Positions 36,548 to 45,951 of a DNA stretch of 64,000 nucleotides are shown here, in pieces. Numbering within the stretch: the stretch's first letter is position 1; the number at the start of each line of letters is the position of its first letter. The notes beneath the pieces are model-generated. The model ran no database searches. It saw only the letters and a program-made list of their open reading frames with translations, and was not told the DNA's origin. Source of the stretch: Scybalousia_A sp052170555 (GTDB taxonomy: Bacteria; Bacteroidota; Bacteroidia; Bacteroidales; P3); assembly GCA_052170555.1 (NCBI GenBank), contig JBQNAI010000004.1, positions 141,753 through 205,752 of the forward strand, read 5' to 3'. The position numbers and the translations under genes are program-made.

Positions 36548-37666
36548 ATGGAAATAAATAAAAATAATAGACCTGTCAAAATAGGGATTTCACAAGGAGA
36601 TATAAATGGAATCGGGTATGAGGTTATGCTTAAATGTTTTTCTGACAATAGGATGATGGAGTTATGTACTCCCATACTATATGGTTCCAGTAAAATATTA
36701 TCTTATCACAAGAAATTGATAGGTGCAAATGATTTTTCTTTTGTTAATATTAGAAGTTCTGAACAATCGGAAAAAAGTAAATTCAATGTATTGAATATTA
36801 TTCAAGAAGAGGTGAAAATAGATATAGGTCAGCCAACAGAAATAGGAGGAAGACTTGCAGCTTTTTCATTAGATAAAACCTGTGATGATGTTATATCCGG
36901 TACATTGGATGCCATAGTAACAAATCCTATAAATAAAAAAGCAATTCAAAGTCAGACTTTTAATTTCCCGGGACATACAGAATATTTGACTAAAAAATTT
37001 AGGGCAAAAGATTCGTTGATGATAATGACTTGTAGAAATATTCACATAGGTATTATGACTAATCATTTGCCGTTGAGAGAGATTCCTAACGTTGTTACAC
37101 AAGATTTGATAATGCGAAAGTTGCGTGTAATGGATTTATCATTGAGAAGAGATTTTGGTATTCGTATGCCGAAAATTGCAGTACTTGCGTTGAATCCTCA
37201 TGCAGGAGATAGAGGACTTATTGGCAATGAGGATGATAATATCGTTGCTCCTGCTATCAAACAAGCTTTTGATGAAGGTATCTTGGCTTTTGGACCTTAC
37301 CCTTCTGATGGTTTTTTTGGCAATGGTTCAATGAACGATTTTGACGGTGTGATGGCACTCTATCATGATCAAGGATTGATACCGTTTAAATTGATGTCTT
37401 TTACAGAGGGAGTGAATTTTACAGCAGGACTGCCTTATGTAAGAACATCACCTGCACATGGCACTGCATACGAAATAGCAGGGAAAAATATAGCATCAGC
37501 ACAGAGTTTTCGCAATGCGGTATATTTGGCAGTAGACATAATTCGCAACAGAAGAGAGTATGATTCTTTGAAAGCAAATCCTCTAAAAAAAGCATGTAGA
37601 GAACATATTGTGGATGAAGATATAATTGAAGAAATGACAAATCACGAAGAAATAGATGTTTTTTAG
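36548..37666 (+). CDS. pdxA: 4-hydroxythreonine-4-phosphate dehydrogenase
   Basis: 372 residues. VKIGISQGDINGIGYEVMLK opens the fold (PdxA usually has GDPAGIGPE; here GDINGIGYE). NAD/substrate site motifs TNPINKKAIQ, FPGHTEYLTKKF, ALNPHAGDRGLIGNED, and YHDQGLIPFKLM, with the metal-ligand histidines in HTEY, NPHAG and YHDQG. TSPAHGTAYEIAGK closes. Part of DXP-dependent pyridoxal phosphate synthesis. 107 bp after the aminopeptidase and 137 bp before ligA; coupling unclear. Confidence 0.94.
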   Translation: MEINKNNRPVKIGISQGDINGIGYEVMLKCFSDNRMMELCTPILYGSSKILSYHKKLIGANDFSFVNIRSSEQSEKSKFNVLNIIQEEVKIDIGQPTEIGGRLAAFSLDKTCDDVISGTLDAIVTNPINKKAIQSQTFNFPGHTEYLTKKFRAKDSLMIMTCRNIHIGIMTNHLPLREIPNVVTQDLIMRKLRVMDLSLRRDFGIRMPKIAVLALNPHAGDRGLIGNEDDNIVAPAIKQAFDEGILAFGPYPSDGFFGNGSMNDFDGVMALYHDQGLIPFKLMSFTEGVNFTAGLPYVRTSPAHGTAYEIAGKNIASAQSFRNAVYLAVDIIRNRREYDSLKANPLKKACREHIVDEDIIEEMTNHEEIDVF

Positions 37667-37803
37667 TATGGGGATTGACTGAGTGAAGCAAATAAGATTG
37701 GAATAAATAGAAATATATATTAGATTATAATATATGTAGATATTTATTGTAACGTGATAAGATGTTATAACAATCATAGTCTGATTTTTTTTAGATATAT
37801 TAG

Positions 37804-39876
37804 ATGAATAACGAAAATAAATCTTTTAAAGAAGATATCCTTTCTGTTGAAACTGAAATTAAGAATTTACGATTGCAAGTAGAAAAATGCAATTATGAAT
37901 ATTATGTTCTAGATCAACCCTCTATGACTGACATTGAGTTTGATTGTCTATTTAAGCAATTAGATTGTTTGGAGAAAAAGTATCCTCAATTTTATGATTC
38001 TATGTCACCTACTCAACGTGTCGGAGGAGATATAAACAAAGAGTTTAAGCAGGTCGCTCATCGCTATCCTATGCTTTCTCTTTCTAATACTTATTCTCGT
38101 GAAGAAATAACGGAATTTGTAAATAGAGCACAACAAACATTAGGTATTGGAGATTTGGAGTGGGTATGCGAATTGAAATACGATGGACTTGCCATAAGTC
38201 TATTGTATGAAAAGGGAAGGCTTGTTCGTGCCGTAACACGTGGTAATGGAGAGGTAGGAGATGATGTTACTTCCAATATAAAAACTATTAAATCAATACC
38301 TTTACACTTACAGGGTGAGAATTATGCCAATAACTTTGAAATTCGTGGAGAAATAGTCTTCCCTCATGAGGCTTTCGAAGAGTTTAATAGAAAAAGAATT
38401 GAAAATGGTGAAGAGCCGTTTGCAAATGAAAGAAATGCAGCCTCGGGTAGCTTGAAACTTCAGGACTCTTCGTTGGTTGCTCAAAGGAAACTTGATTGCT
38501 ATTTATATTATTTGATAGGTGAAGATGTGAAAGAAGATACACATGCTAAAAGATTGGAAGCAGCAAGGAGATGGGGATTTAAAATAGAGAAATATTATTC
38601 TGTTGTCCGTGGTATTGATGGAATTATGGAGTTTATTAATCACTGGGAAAAAGAACGCTATAATCTTCCATTTGCAACAGATGGAGTTGTTATTAAATTA
38701 AACGTTATAAAATATTGGAGTCAATTAGGTTACACTGCTAAAAGTCCTCGTTGGGCAACAGCTTTCAAATTCAAAGCGGCACAAGCTCAGAGCAAACTTA
38801 TAAAAGTGGAATACCAAGTGGGTAGAACAGGTATTATTACTCCAGTTGCCAATTTTGAACCCGTATGGTTAGGTGGCACATGGGTAAAAAGAGCAACTTT
38901 GAATAATGAACAGTGGATGGAGAAGTTAGACTTGTGTGATGGAGATACTCTTATAATAGAAAAAGGAGGAGAGATAATTCCTAAAATAGTTGAGTGTGAG
39001 CATGATAAATTGAAGCAGAGAGAAGGAAAATTAGAGAGAATAGTGTTTAGAGACACTTGTCCAGAATGTGGAGAGAAATTAGTAAAAGAAGAAGAGCAGA
39101 GTGGTTGGTATTGTCCAAATTATAATCATTGTTTTCCACAAATATTAGGAAGATTTCAACATTTCATTTCTAAAAAGGCTATGAATATTGAATCTTTAGG
39201 TGGAGAAAAAATACGCTATTTACTTAATGATAAGAAAATTACAGATTTTATTTCACTTTATACTTTAACTGAAAAACAAATTGTAGGGCTATATCAAATA
39301 GATGACAATCACAAATTATCCATTCAAGAAAAGGGTGCTTACAACATCATAAATGCAATAGAAAAATCAAAAGAAATTCCATTTGAAAGAGTGCTTTATG
39401 CTTTGGGTATTAGGTATATAGGAGAAGTTACTGCAAAAACTTTAGCAAAGTATTTTCTTAATATTGAAAATCTAAAAAATGCTACTTTAGAAGAATTACA
39501 AGACGTTCAAGATATAGGACAGACAACTGCGAAAAGTGTGTTTGAATATCTACATAACGAAGAGAATCTGAAACAGATAGAAAAATTGAAAGATTTAGGA
39601 TTGAAATTTGAGATTGATACGCAAGAAATTAAAAACATATTAGATGGTAAATCATTTGTTGTAAGCGGTACATTTACTAAGTTTTCACGCGAAGAATTGA
39701 AAAAAGCAATTGAAAATAATGGAGGAAAGAATGTGAGTTCAATATCTACTAAAACAGATTTTTTGATAGCAGGACAGAATATGGGACCTGAAAAAAAGAA
39801 AAAAGCTCAGATGCTTCAAATTAACATAATTAATGAAGATGAGTTTATTGAGATGATAACTAAATCTAATAGTTGA
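37804..39876 (+). CDS. ligA: NAD-dependent DNA ligase
   Basis: 690 residues. Ia domain (YEYYVLDQPSMTDIEFDCLF), nucleotidyltransferase with adenylation Lys125 in CELKYDGLAISLLYEKG and TRGNGEVGDDVT, OB fold (YQVGRTGIITPVANFEPV), four-Cys zinc finger (CPECG ... WYCPNYNHC), HhH repeats (about 480-600, ALGIRYIGEVTAKTLAKYF) and a C-terminal BRCT domain (about 610-690, LDGKSFVVSGTFTKFSREEL). Seals nicks in replication and repair. Full length. Confidence 0.96.
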   Translation: MNNENKSFKEDILSVETEIKNLRLQVEKCNYEYYVLDQPSMTDIEFDCLFKQLDCLEKKYPQFYDSMSPTQRVGGDINKEFKQVAHRYPMLSLSNTYSREEITEFVNRAQQTLGIGDLEWVCELKYDGLAISLLYEKGRLVRAVTRGNGEVGDDVTSNIKTIKSIPLHLQGENYANNFEIRGEIVFPHEAFEEFNRKRIENGEEPFANERNAASGSLKLQDSSLVAQRKLDCYLYYLIGEDVKEDTHAKRLEAARRWGFKIEKYYSVVRGIDGIMEFINHWEKERYNLPFATDGVVIKLNVIKYWSQLGYTAKSPRWATAFKFKAAQAQSKLIKVEYQVGRTGIITPVANFEPVWLGGTWVKRATLNNEQWMEKLDLCDGDTLIIEKGGEIIPKIVECEHDKLKQREGKLERIVFRDTCPECGEKLVKEEEQSGWYCPNYNHCFPQILGRFQHFISKKAMNIESLGGEKIRYLLNDKKITDFISLYTLTEKQIVGLYQIDDNHKLSIQEKGAYNIINAIEKSKEIPFERVLYALGIRYIGEVTAKTLAKYFLNIENLKNATLEELQDVQDIGQTTAKSVFEYLHNEENLKQIEKLKDLGLKFEIDTQEIKNILDGKSFVVSGTFTKFSREELKKAIENNGGKNVSSISTKTDFLIAGQNMGPEKKKKAQMLQINIINEDEFIEMITKSNS

Positions 39877-39940
39877 TTAGTAGAAATTGAAATTACAAAA
39901 AGAATATTATTTTTTAAACGAAATATTTTCAATATAATAT

Positions 39941-41224
39941 ATGCCTTCAATAGCATTTCATACATTAGGGTGTAAATTGAATTTTGCTGAAAGTTCTCAT
40001 TTATTGCGTTTATTTAAACAGAGAGGATTTGAAGAGAGGTCTTTTCATGAAATAGCTGATATTTATGTTGTTAATACATGTACTGTGACTGCCGTAGCTG
40101 AAAAGAAATGTAGAGCGGCTATCAGACAAGCAAACAAACTCAACCCTAATGCTATGATAGCAGTAATAGGCTGTTTTTCCCAAGTCAATGCAAAAGAAAT
40201 AGAGAAAATCAAAGGAGTGGATATCATCTTAGGGAATGATGATAAAAATCAATTATTAGAAAAAGTAGATTTATGTCTAAAAAATAAAAATGTAATTAAT
40301 AAAGTAGTTGATATAAGTCGTGTAAAAACCTTTGCTCCAAGTATTTCTTTTGAAGATAGAACGCGAGGTTTTTTGAAAGTTCAAGATGGATGTGATTACT
40401 TTTGTACGTATTGTGAAATACCTTTTGCAAGGGGTCGTTCGCGATCTTGTTCTGTTGATGATGCTGTTAGTTATGCAAAAATACTAGAAAACGAAGATAA
40501 AAAAGAAATAGTTCTAACGGGAGTTAATATTGGAGATTTTGGACGAGGGACAAAAGAAAATTTTTTGGATTTAATACGTGCATTAGATAGTCGTACAAAA
40601 GTACCAAGATATAGAATATCAAGCATTGAGCCGGATTTATTGAGCAAGGAAATAATAGACTTTTGCGTATCTTCAAGAGCTTTTCTCCCACATTTTCATA
40701 TACCATTGCAATCTGGTAGCAATCTTGTCTTAAAAGCAATGAATAGACATTATGATAGGGAAATGTTTGCAGATAAAGTTTTTTATATCAAATCTGTTAT
40801 GCCTAACTCTTTTATTGCTTGCGATGTTTTAGCCGGATTCAATTATGAAACAGAAGCTGAATTCCAATCTTGTTACGAATTTCTTGCTTCTCTTCCTATT
40901 GCTTTTATACATGTATTTACTTACTCTAATAGACCAGATACAAAAGCAAAGAAGATGGGAGGGGAGGTACCTATTAATGTTCGTAAGCAGAGAAGTGATT
41001 TACTACAAATCCTAAGTGAAAAAAAGAAAAGGGAATTTTATGAGAAAAATGTAGGATATGAGGGGAAAATTTTGTGGGAAGAAGCCGAGAAAAATGGTAA
41101 AATGTACGGATTTTCAGATAATTATCTCCGGTGTGTAAAAGATTACGATAAAAAGTATATTAATGAAATAAGTACTCATAGGTTAGAAAAACTTAACTCC
41201 TCTACGGAATTGTTTTATCTATAA
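39941..41224 (+). CDS. mtaB: tRNA t6A37 C2-methylthiotransferase MtaB
   Basis: 427 residues. UPF0004 N-terminal domain with cluster cysteines in HTLGCKLNFAE, VVNTCTVTAVAEKKC and AVIGCFSQV, then radical-SAM CDYFCTYCEIPFARGRSRS (CxxxCxxC). HTLGCKLN-type N-terminus separates MtaB from MiaB and RimO. The TRAM domain at the C-terminus is short or divergent. Adds a methylthio group to t6A37 of tRNAs reading ANN codons. 64 bp after ligA on the same strand. Confidence 0.93.
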   Translation: MPSIAFHTLGCKLNFAESSHLLRLFKQRGFEERSFHEIADIYVVNTCTVTAVAEKKCRAAIRQANKLNPNAMIAVIGCFSQVNAKEIEKIKGVDIILGNDDKNQLLEKVDLCLKNKNVINKVVDISRVKTFAPSISFEDRTRGFLKVQDGCDYFCTYCEIPFARGRSRSCSVDDAVSYAKILENEDKKEIVLTGVNIGDFGRGTKENFLDLIRALDSRTKVPRYRISSIEPDLLSKEIIDFCVSSRAFLPHFHIPLQSGSNLVLKAMNRHYDREMFADKVFYIKSVMPNSFIACDVLAGFNYETEAEFQSCYEFLASLPIAFIHVFTYSNRPDTKAKKMGGEVPINVRKQRSDLLQILSEKKKREFYEKNVGYEGKILWEEAEKNGKMYGFSDNYLRCVKDYDKKYINEISTHRLEKLNSSTELFYL

Positions 41225-41273
41225 TTTTTTTTGTTAGATTGAAAAATATGTGCCAATAATACGCCAGTAAGAG

Positions 41274-41330
41274 AAATTCTTTCTTGACATTGATGGTTTA
41301 TTGTCTGACATTAATAATTTATTTCAAGTG
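41274..41330. repeat. Fragment of the dispersed palindromic element (copy H)
   Basis: AAATTCTTTCTTGACATTGATG and GACATTAATAATTTATTTC resemble the interior of copies A and D, but the outer AAAGTGCC arms are lost. It lies between the convergent mtaB and aldolase genes. Confidence 0.35.
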
Positions 41331-41408
41331 ATTAAGAAAATAATTTATTTTAAAATATTTTCGCTATTCGATAATAGCACCGCTAATTTGATATGTTATT
41401 GACAGTAT

Positions 41409-42439
41409 TTATGATAGAAGTATGTTTCTTAGTTCATCCATGTCTTCTTGCTTTGTTGCCCAAGAGGTAACAAAACGACAAACAAAATTATTTTTATCGT
41501 ATGGAAAACAATGAGTAAATAGGACTTTTTGTTTCAAAATCTTTACCCTTTCATTGGGAATGATAACAAACTGTTGATTAGTAGGAGAAGGTAGATAAAA
41601 GGTAAAACCAACCATAGAAAGTATTTCTTTCAATTGTTTTGCCATTTGAATGGCGTGTTTAGAAATGTTAAAATACAGGTCATCACTAAAGAGAGTATCA
41701 AATTGGATACCTATCAATCGTCCTTTTGCCATCAAAGCTCCATGCCTTTTTATGATAGAAAAAAATGCTTTGGAGTATTATTATGTGTAAAAATAACAGC
41801 CTCTCCGCACAATGCACCACATTTGGTACCACCTATATAAAAACAATCGCAATGATTGGAGAGCCACGGCAAATCAAAGTCACACTCATCACTCATCAAA
41901 CCGTAACCCAACCTTGCTCCATCTATAAAAAGCGGTAAATCATATTGTTGGCAGATATTATAAATACTCTCAATCTCATTTTTGTAATAAATTGTTCCAA
42001 ACTCGGTGGGAAAAGTTATATATAACATCCCAGGATATACCATATGCTCTTTACTTTCATCATTATGAAATATTTGTAAATAATTTACCAATTCTTCAAC
42101 CTGGATTTTACCTTCATAAGAAGGCAAAGTGATAACTTTGTGTCCGAAAGCTTCAATAGCACCTGCCTCATGAATGTTGATATGTCCTTGTTCAGAAGAT
42201 AAAACACCCTCATAACTATTTAATATTCCGTCTATAATGGTAGAATTTGTTTGAGTACCACCACTAAGAAAAAATATATCCAAATCATCTTTTTTACAGA
42301 TTTGTTTTATCTTACCTTTTGCACTCTCACTCCACTGATCAAAACCATAGGTTAAAGATGGAATATTATTTGTTTTTATGAGATTGTCAAGAATATAAGG
42401 GTGTAATCCGTTATTGTAATCGCACTCAAAATTAAGCAT
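41409..42439 (-). pseudogene. Threonine aldolase family gene split by a one-base frameshift
   Basis: Two minus-strand frames encode the two parts of one fold type I PLP enzyme of beta-eliminating lyase/low-specificity threonine aldolase type. Part 1 (41750-42439, 229 residues): FFLSGGTQTNSTIIDGIL, SSEQGHINIHEAGAIEAFGHK, LFIDGARLGYGL (Asp173), and the PLP lysine Lys206 in FYIGGTKCGALCGEAVIF. It then ends prematurely. Part 2 (41409-41735) supplies MAKGRLIGIQFDTLF and the small C-terminal domain. One extra A in the A7 run at 41759-41765 would join them as HFFSIIKRHGALMAKGR, about 343 residues, the normal length. Starts 10 bp after the radical SAM gene. Real mutation, slippage site or sequencing error cannot be told apart. 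Confidence 0.85.
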
Positions 42440-42449
42440 AGTTTTTATT

Positions 42450-43448
42450 TTATTTTATTTCGTAATTTAGTTTTGTTTTCAATGTAGAGTTTAGATTTTT
42501 TGAGAAGATACGTTTTAAAATACGAGAATAGAAATTATGTTTTTTCTGGTAGCCATGGTAAGTATCCGAATCAATTGAAAAATCATTCGCAAAAATTTCT
42601 TTTGCTGATATGTAAATGTATGTATAATCAAAAACTATACTTTGATTGTTAGTTTGTTTAGTCAGGTCTTCCTTATTGGGAGATATTACGGTTATGTTGC
42701 GTTGTTTAGATTCTTGTTTTAATTTGTTCACTGTTGTATCATAATTATCAATCAATACTTGCCAAGAAAAATTATCGTACTTGCTTTCTCCTATCTTTTG
42801 AATAGGTCTTAATTGTAGAATATCAATAGAATAATTACCGAAAACATTAAAGAAATTTTGTAGTTCCAAACAATTATCTTCGTTAATTGTGTAATTGATT
42901 CTCAATTTAAAATTTTTAAACTCAGTTTTTAACTCTCTAACAAAAGATAATACTTCTATAAATTTTTGATACGAGGCATTCTCCATTAATGTTTCGTATG
43001 TTTTTTGCTTAACTCCATGTAGAGAAATCGTAATTTCATTCAAACCGGCTTTGATATACTTTCTTAAATCTTCTTTTTTTAGTAGATTAGCGTTAGTTGT
43101 CATTGATATATAGGGTACACCATATTGTTTAGCAAGAATTATTATATCTGTTATATTGTGATATAGTGTCGGTTCTGCACCGCAACCTATTTGTAATTTG
43201 AGAGCATACGGGAAAAACTTTTTTGCTATTGCGTTTATCTCGTGTTGAGAGAGCTTACCGGTAAGTGCTTTACGTTTTTGTTCATCGGAAAAATAGCACA
43301 TCTGACACCGTAGATTACACGCAAGAATGGGATCTAAGAAAACACCCAAATAACGCTTTTTTAAATGATGTAAAAACAATATACCTAAAAGTTTAATCCT
43401 AGAAGATTTGATTAAACGATTTATTTTCAAAAGATTGTAAATATTCAT
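42450..43448 (-). CDS. Radical SAM protein
   Basis: 332 residues. [4Fe-4S]-SAM motif CNLRCQMC with Cys44, Cys48 and Cys51 preceded by FLDPILA; GCGAEPTLY is the GGEP-equivalent, TTNANLL and ISLHGVKQKTYETLM complete the TIM-barrel core. No C-terminal SPASM-like cysteine cluster. MoaA/NifB/PqqE-like barrel of unknown substrate. Its ATG overlaps the stop of the PAS gene by one base (TAATG), suggesting translational coupling, and it lies 10 bp ahead of the threonine aldolase gene, so the three form an operon. Confidence 0.87.
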   Translation of the reverse strand: MNIYNLLKINRLIKSSRIKLLGILFLHHLKKRYLGVFLDPILACNLRCQMCYFSDEQKRKALTGKLSQHEINAIAKKFFPYALKLQIGCGAEPTLYHNITDIIILAKQYGVPYISMTTNANLLKKEDLRKYIKAGLNEITISLHGVKQKTYETLMENASYQKFIEVLSFVRELKTEFKNFKLRINYTINEDNCLELQNFFNVFGNYSIDILQLRPIQKIGESKYDNFSWQVLIDNYDTTVNKLKQESKQRNITVISPNKEDLTKQTNNQSIVFDYTYIYISAKEIFANDFSIDSDTYHGYQKKHNFYSRILKRIFSKNLNSTLKTKLNYEIK

Positions 43449-43804
43449 TAAGCTTGTTTTTCATCATCTCTATTGTAATGAGGCATATTTTCGGGAATAA
43501 CTAATGATAACTCAACCAAACCTCCAAAATTTCCATCTTCTTTGAACCAAGGAGTTTGATATATCAATTTTTTTTGACCCTTTTTTGTAATGGTATAAAC
43601 ATTAGGAGTCTTAGAATCCACAATATGTTTAATAATTTGATTACTCTTTTCATTATGACAATGTTTTATATCCCTACCAACCACCGTCTTTGTTATATCT
43701 TTCAAATTCACTTTTTTAGAGTGAGTATTCATATCTATGAATACCCCTTTATCATCAGTAACAGTTATAGCTACTTCATTCAAACCATCAGCCCAAGCTT
43801 CCAT
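43448..43804 (-). CDS. Single PAS-domain protein
   Basis: 118 residues forming one PAS-like domain: LNEVAITVTDDKGVFIDMN, then VVGRDIKHCHNEKSNQIIKHIVD (Cys49 between His48 and His50), then YTITKKGQKKLIYQTPWFKEDGNFGGLVEL. The GRD-x-x-HCH-x-x-KS segment resembles the PAS part of DUF438 proteins (GRxVxxCHPPKS), in which the histidine/cysteine may hold a cofactor or metal. No output domain, so it may act as a small sensor or as a subunit for the translationally coupled radical SAM enzyme. Function is inferred only. Confidence 0.7.
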   Translation of the reverse strand: MEAWADGLNEVAITVTDDKGVFIDMNTHSKKVNLKDITKTVVGRDIKHCHNEKSNQIIKHIVDSKTPNVYTITKKGQKKLIYQTPWFKEDGNFGGLVELSLVIPENMPHYNRDDEKQA

Positions 43805-43868
43805 AATAGAATTTTATATTATATATTTATACTTTTTTATATTGTTTTTTTATCTGTTATATCAAAAA

Positions 43869-43900
43869 ACTGGCGTACGCAAGACTTTACGCACGCCAGT
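43869..43900 (-). terminator. Terminator of the phosphate butyryltransferase gene
   Basis: Arms ACTGGCGTACG and CGCACGCCAGT pair with one mismatch or bulge; on the minus strand the stem is followed by T6. It lies 26 bp after the stop at 43927 and separates this gene from the PAS operon. Confidence 0.85.
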
Positions 43901-43926
43901 GCAATTAAGAACTAATAAGTTCCTTG

Positions 43927-44832
43927 TTATTTAGCGTTTAAAACCGCTAATGCAATAGAATAAGTTTTTGTATTCACAGAGTCGCCTCTTGAAGATAGGA
44001 TACAAGGAACCTTTGCTCCCACAACCATAGCGGCAAGTTCTGCACCAGCAAATTTAGTTGCGGTCTTATAAAATACATTTCCTGGTTCAATAGTTGGCCA
44101 TACCAAACAGTCTGCATCACCTGCAACCTCACTATTTAATTTTTTTATTTTGGCAGATTCTTTATCTATGGCAACATCCATAGCCAAGGGACCATCAACT
44201 ATAGCCCCCTTGATTTGTCCTCTTCTGTTCATAGCACTGATCAATGCAGCATCTACACAAGCAGGCATATTCTCAAGCATTTGTTCTGTTGCAGCAATCA
44301 TTGCTACCTTTGGACATTCAATACCCAAAGAGTGAGCAATATTGATAACATATCCGACAATTGCTTTCTTTTGTTTTAAATCAGGAGCAGGAATAACTGC
44401 CACATCGGAAGTTATCAACAATTTATGGTAAGCAGGTATCTCAAAAACAGTAACATGTGAAAGGATAGGTTTACCAGCAGGCATCAAACCTCCTTCTTTC
44501 GCTAAAATAGCTCTCATATATTTATCTGTGGAACAAAGACCTTTCATTAAAATCTGACCTTTTCCTTCATTAATTAGAGCAACAGCAACTTTAGCTGCTT
44601 TTGTTTCGTCTGCTTCTTGAACAATTTCTTTGTATTTGTTTATATCTATACCTTCCTTATTACAAGTTGCCTCTATTGTTGTTTTATCCCCTACAAGTAT
44701 AACATCTACTATACCTTCGTCTATAGCCTTACTAGTCGCCCCTAATGTATGGTTATCATTTGCATACGCAGCTACAAGAGTTTTTTTGCCTTTTACCTTA
44801 GCTGCTGCTATTATTTCTGTTAATTTTTGCAT
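43927..44832 (-). CDS. ptb: Phosphate butyryltransferase / phosphate acyltransferase
   Basis: 301 residues, the length of Ptb (Pta is longer). Family motifs: VILVGDKTTIEATCNKEGID, INEGKGQILMKGLCSTD, RAILAKEGGLMPAGKPILSHVTVFEIP, KVAMIAATEQMLENMP, GAIVDGPLAMDVAID and DCLVWPTIEPGNVFYKT. It would interconvert acyl-CoA and acyl phosphate; butyryl is the likely acyl group but acetyl or branched acyls are possible. No butyrate kinase gene lies nearby, which is unusual for Ptb. Own promoter and terminator. Confidence 0.85.
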   Translation of the reverse strand: MQKLTEIIAAAKVKGKKTLVAAYANDNHTLGATSKAIDEGIVDVILVGDKTTIEATCNKEGIDINKYKEIVQEADETKAAKVAVALINEGKGQILMKGLCSTDKYMRAILAKEGGLMPAGKPILSHVTVFEIPAYHKLLITSDVAVIPAPDLKQKKAIVGYVINIAHSLGIECPKVAMIAATEQMLENMPACVDAALISAMNRRGQIKGAIVDGPLAMDVAIDKESAKIKKLNSEVAGDADCLVWPTIEPGNVFYKTATKFAGAELAAMVVGAKVPCILSSRGDSVNTKTYSIALAVLNAK

Positions 44833-44870
44833 TTTTTTATATTTTATTTAAATGGTTTTGAAATGAAATG

Positions 44871-44901
44871 CAAAAATACTTAATTTTACTAATACGGCAA
44901 A
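44871..44901 (-). promoter_or_regulatory. ptb promoter
   Basis: Minus strand: TTTG (44898-44901), 19-bp spacer, TATTTTTG (44871-44878) followed by CAT. The ptb ATG is 38 bp downstream. Confidence 0.75.
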
Positions 44902-44913
44902 ATAAAAAAGTAC

Positions 44914-44921
44914 TAATTTTG
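44914..44921 (+). promoter_or_regulatory. Promoter -7 box of the GNAT gene
   Basis: TAATTTTG then CAA. It lies 23 bp before the ATG at 44945, back to back with the ptb promoter. Confidence 0.65.
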
Positions 44922-44944
44922 CAAAAAATCTTGGGGTGAAGACA

Positions 44945-45478
44945 ATGGAAAAAATAATATTAAGAGCAATAGAATTGAAAGATTGCGACACTATATATAA
45001 ATATGAAAATGATACTCAGAGCTGGAATGATGGAATTAGTACAAGATTTTATTCTAAATATGCTATTGAACAATATGTACTGACTACACAAAATGAAGAT
45101 ATAACCAAAACCGAACAGTGTCGTTTAATGATTGATGTAGTAGTAGCGAATGTAAGAAAAACTGTTGGTTGTGTTGATTTGTATGATATAGATTTTAGAC
45201 ACTCCAAGGCAGGTATCGGTATTTATATAGATAGTATGTATAGGGGACATAGCTATGCAACAAAAACATTAATAGAATTAGAAAAATACGCTTTTAATGT
45301 ATTAAATATTCATCAATTATATGCTTTTGTCAGTATAAAAAACACTATTAGCCGGCATTTATTTATAAAAAACAATTACAAACATACATCCACTCTTACT
45401 GATTGGCTGAAAATCAATGGCATATACTTTGATGTGGCAGTTTACCAAAAGAATAATGGTAAATTGGAGAGTAAATGA
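44945..45478 (+). CDS. GNAT family N-acetyltransferase
   Basis: 177 residues from the ATG at 44945; a GTG at 44936 is also in frame but too near the transcription start. GNAT fold: ILRAIELKDCDTIYKYEND, VGCVDLYDIDFRHSKAGIGIYID, then RGHSYATKTLIELEKYAFN as the acetyl-CoA-binding motif A and LYAFVSIKNTISRHLFIKNNY as motif B. Closest in look to the RimJ/SpeG side of the family. Substrate unknown. Monocistronic, divergent from ptb. Confidence 0.85.
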   Translation: MEKIILRAIELKDCDTIYKYENDTQSWNDGISTRFYSKYAIEQYVLTTQNEDITKTEQCRLMIDVVVANVRKTVGCVDLYDIDFRHSKAGIGIYIDSMYRGHSYATKTLIELEKYAFNVLNIHQLYAFVSIKNTISRHLFIKNNYKHTSTLTDWLKINGIYFDVAVYQKNNGKLESK

Positions 45479-45529
45479 TAGTAAACATGTTGAGATGCTC
45501 CATTTTTTTATTTTATAATGATTTTCTTT

Positions 45530-45563
45530 TTTGCATCATTATGATTTTTTTTGTTTAATTTTG
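45530..45563 (+). promoter_or_regulatory. Promoter of the SMR transporter gene
   Basis: TTTG (45530-45533), 22-bp spacer, TAATTTTG (45556-45563) followed by CAAG; leader of about 50 nt to the ATG at 45622. Confidence 0.65.
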
Positions 45564-45621
45564 CAAGAGAAAAAGCAGATATACAATACAAAAGAGTATA
45601 GCTAAAATTTTATTTTTTATT

Positions 45622-45951
45622 ATGGCTTATTTATTTCTTGCACTTGCAATTATTTTAGAAACAGCGGGGACTGTATTTATGAAACTTTCTGATGGATTCA
45701 CAAAACCGCTACATGTAATTGGGACCTGTATTACTTACATTGCCTGTTTTTATTTTCTCTCATTGTCATTGAAAACAATACCATTAGGAATTGCTTATGC
45801 CGTATGGGCTGGACTTGGAGTTGTACTGGGTAACATTATTGCTGTAGTGTTTTTCAAGCAGCAATTTGACTTGGCAGCAGGTATCGGTATCACACTAATA
45901 GTTATGGGAGTTGTTACGATCAATCTCTTTTCAGTAGCATCTGCACATTGA
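45622..45951 (+). CDS. Small multidrug resistance (SMR) family transporter
   Basis: 109 residues with four membrane helices. The invariant membrane glutamate is Glu13 in AIILETAGTVFMKLSDGF; AYAVWAGLGVVLGN is the conserved TM3 motif and GIGITLIVMGVVTINL is TM4. Proton-coupled export of cationic drugs (EmrE/QacE) or guanidinium (Gdx/SugE); the WAGLG motif favours the EmrE/QacE branch. The single gene suggests a homodimer. Confidence 0.92.
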   Translation: MAYLFLALAIILETAGTVFMKLSDGFTKPLHVIGTCITYIACFYFLSLSLKTIPLGIAYAVWAGLGVVLGNIIAVVFFKQQFDLAAGIGITLIVMGVVTINLFSVASAH

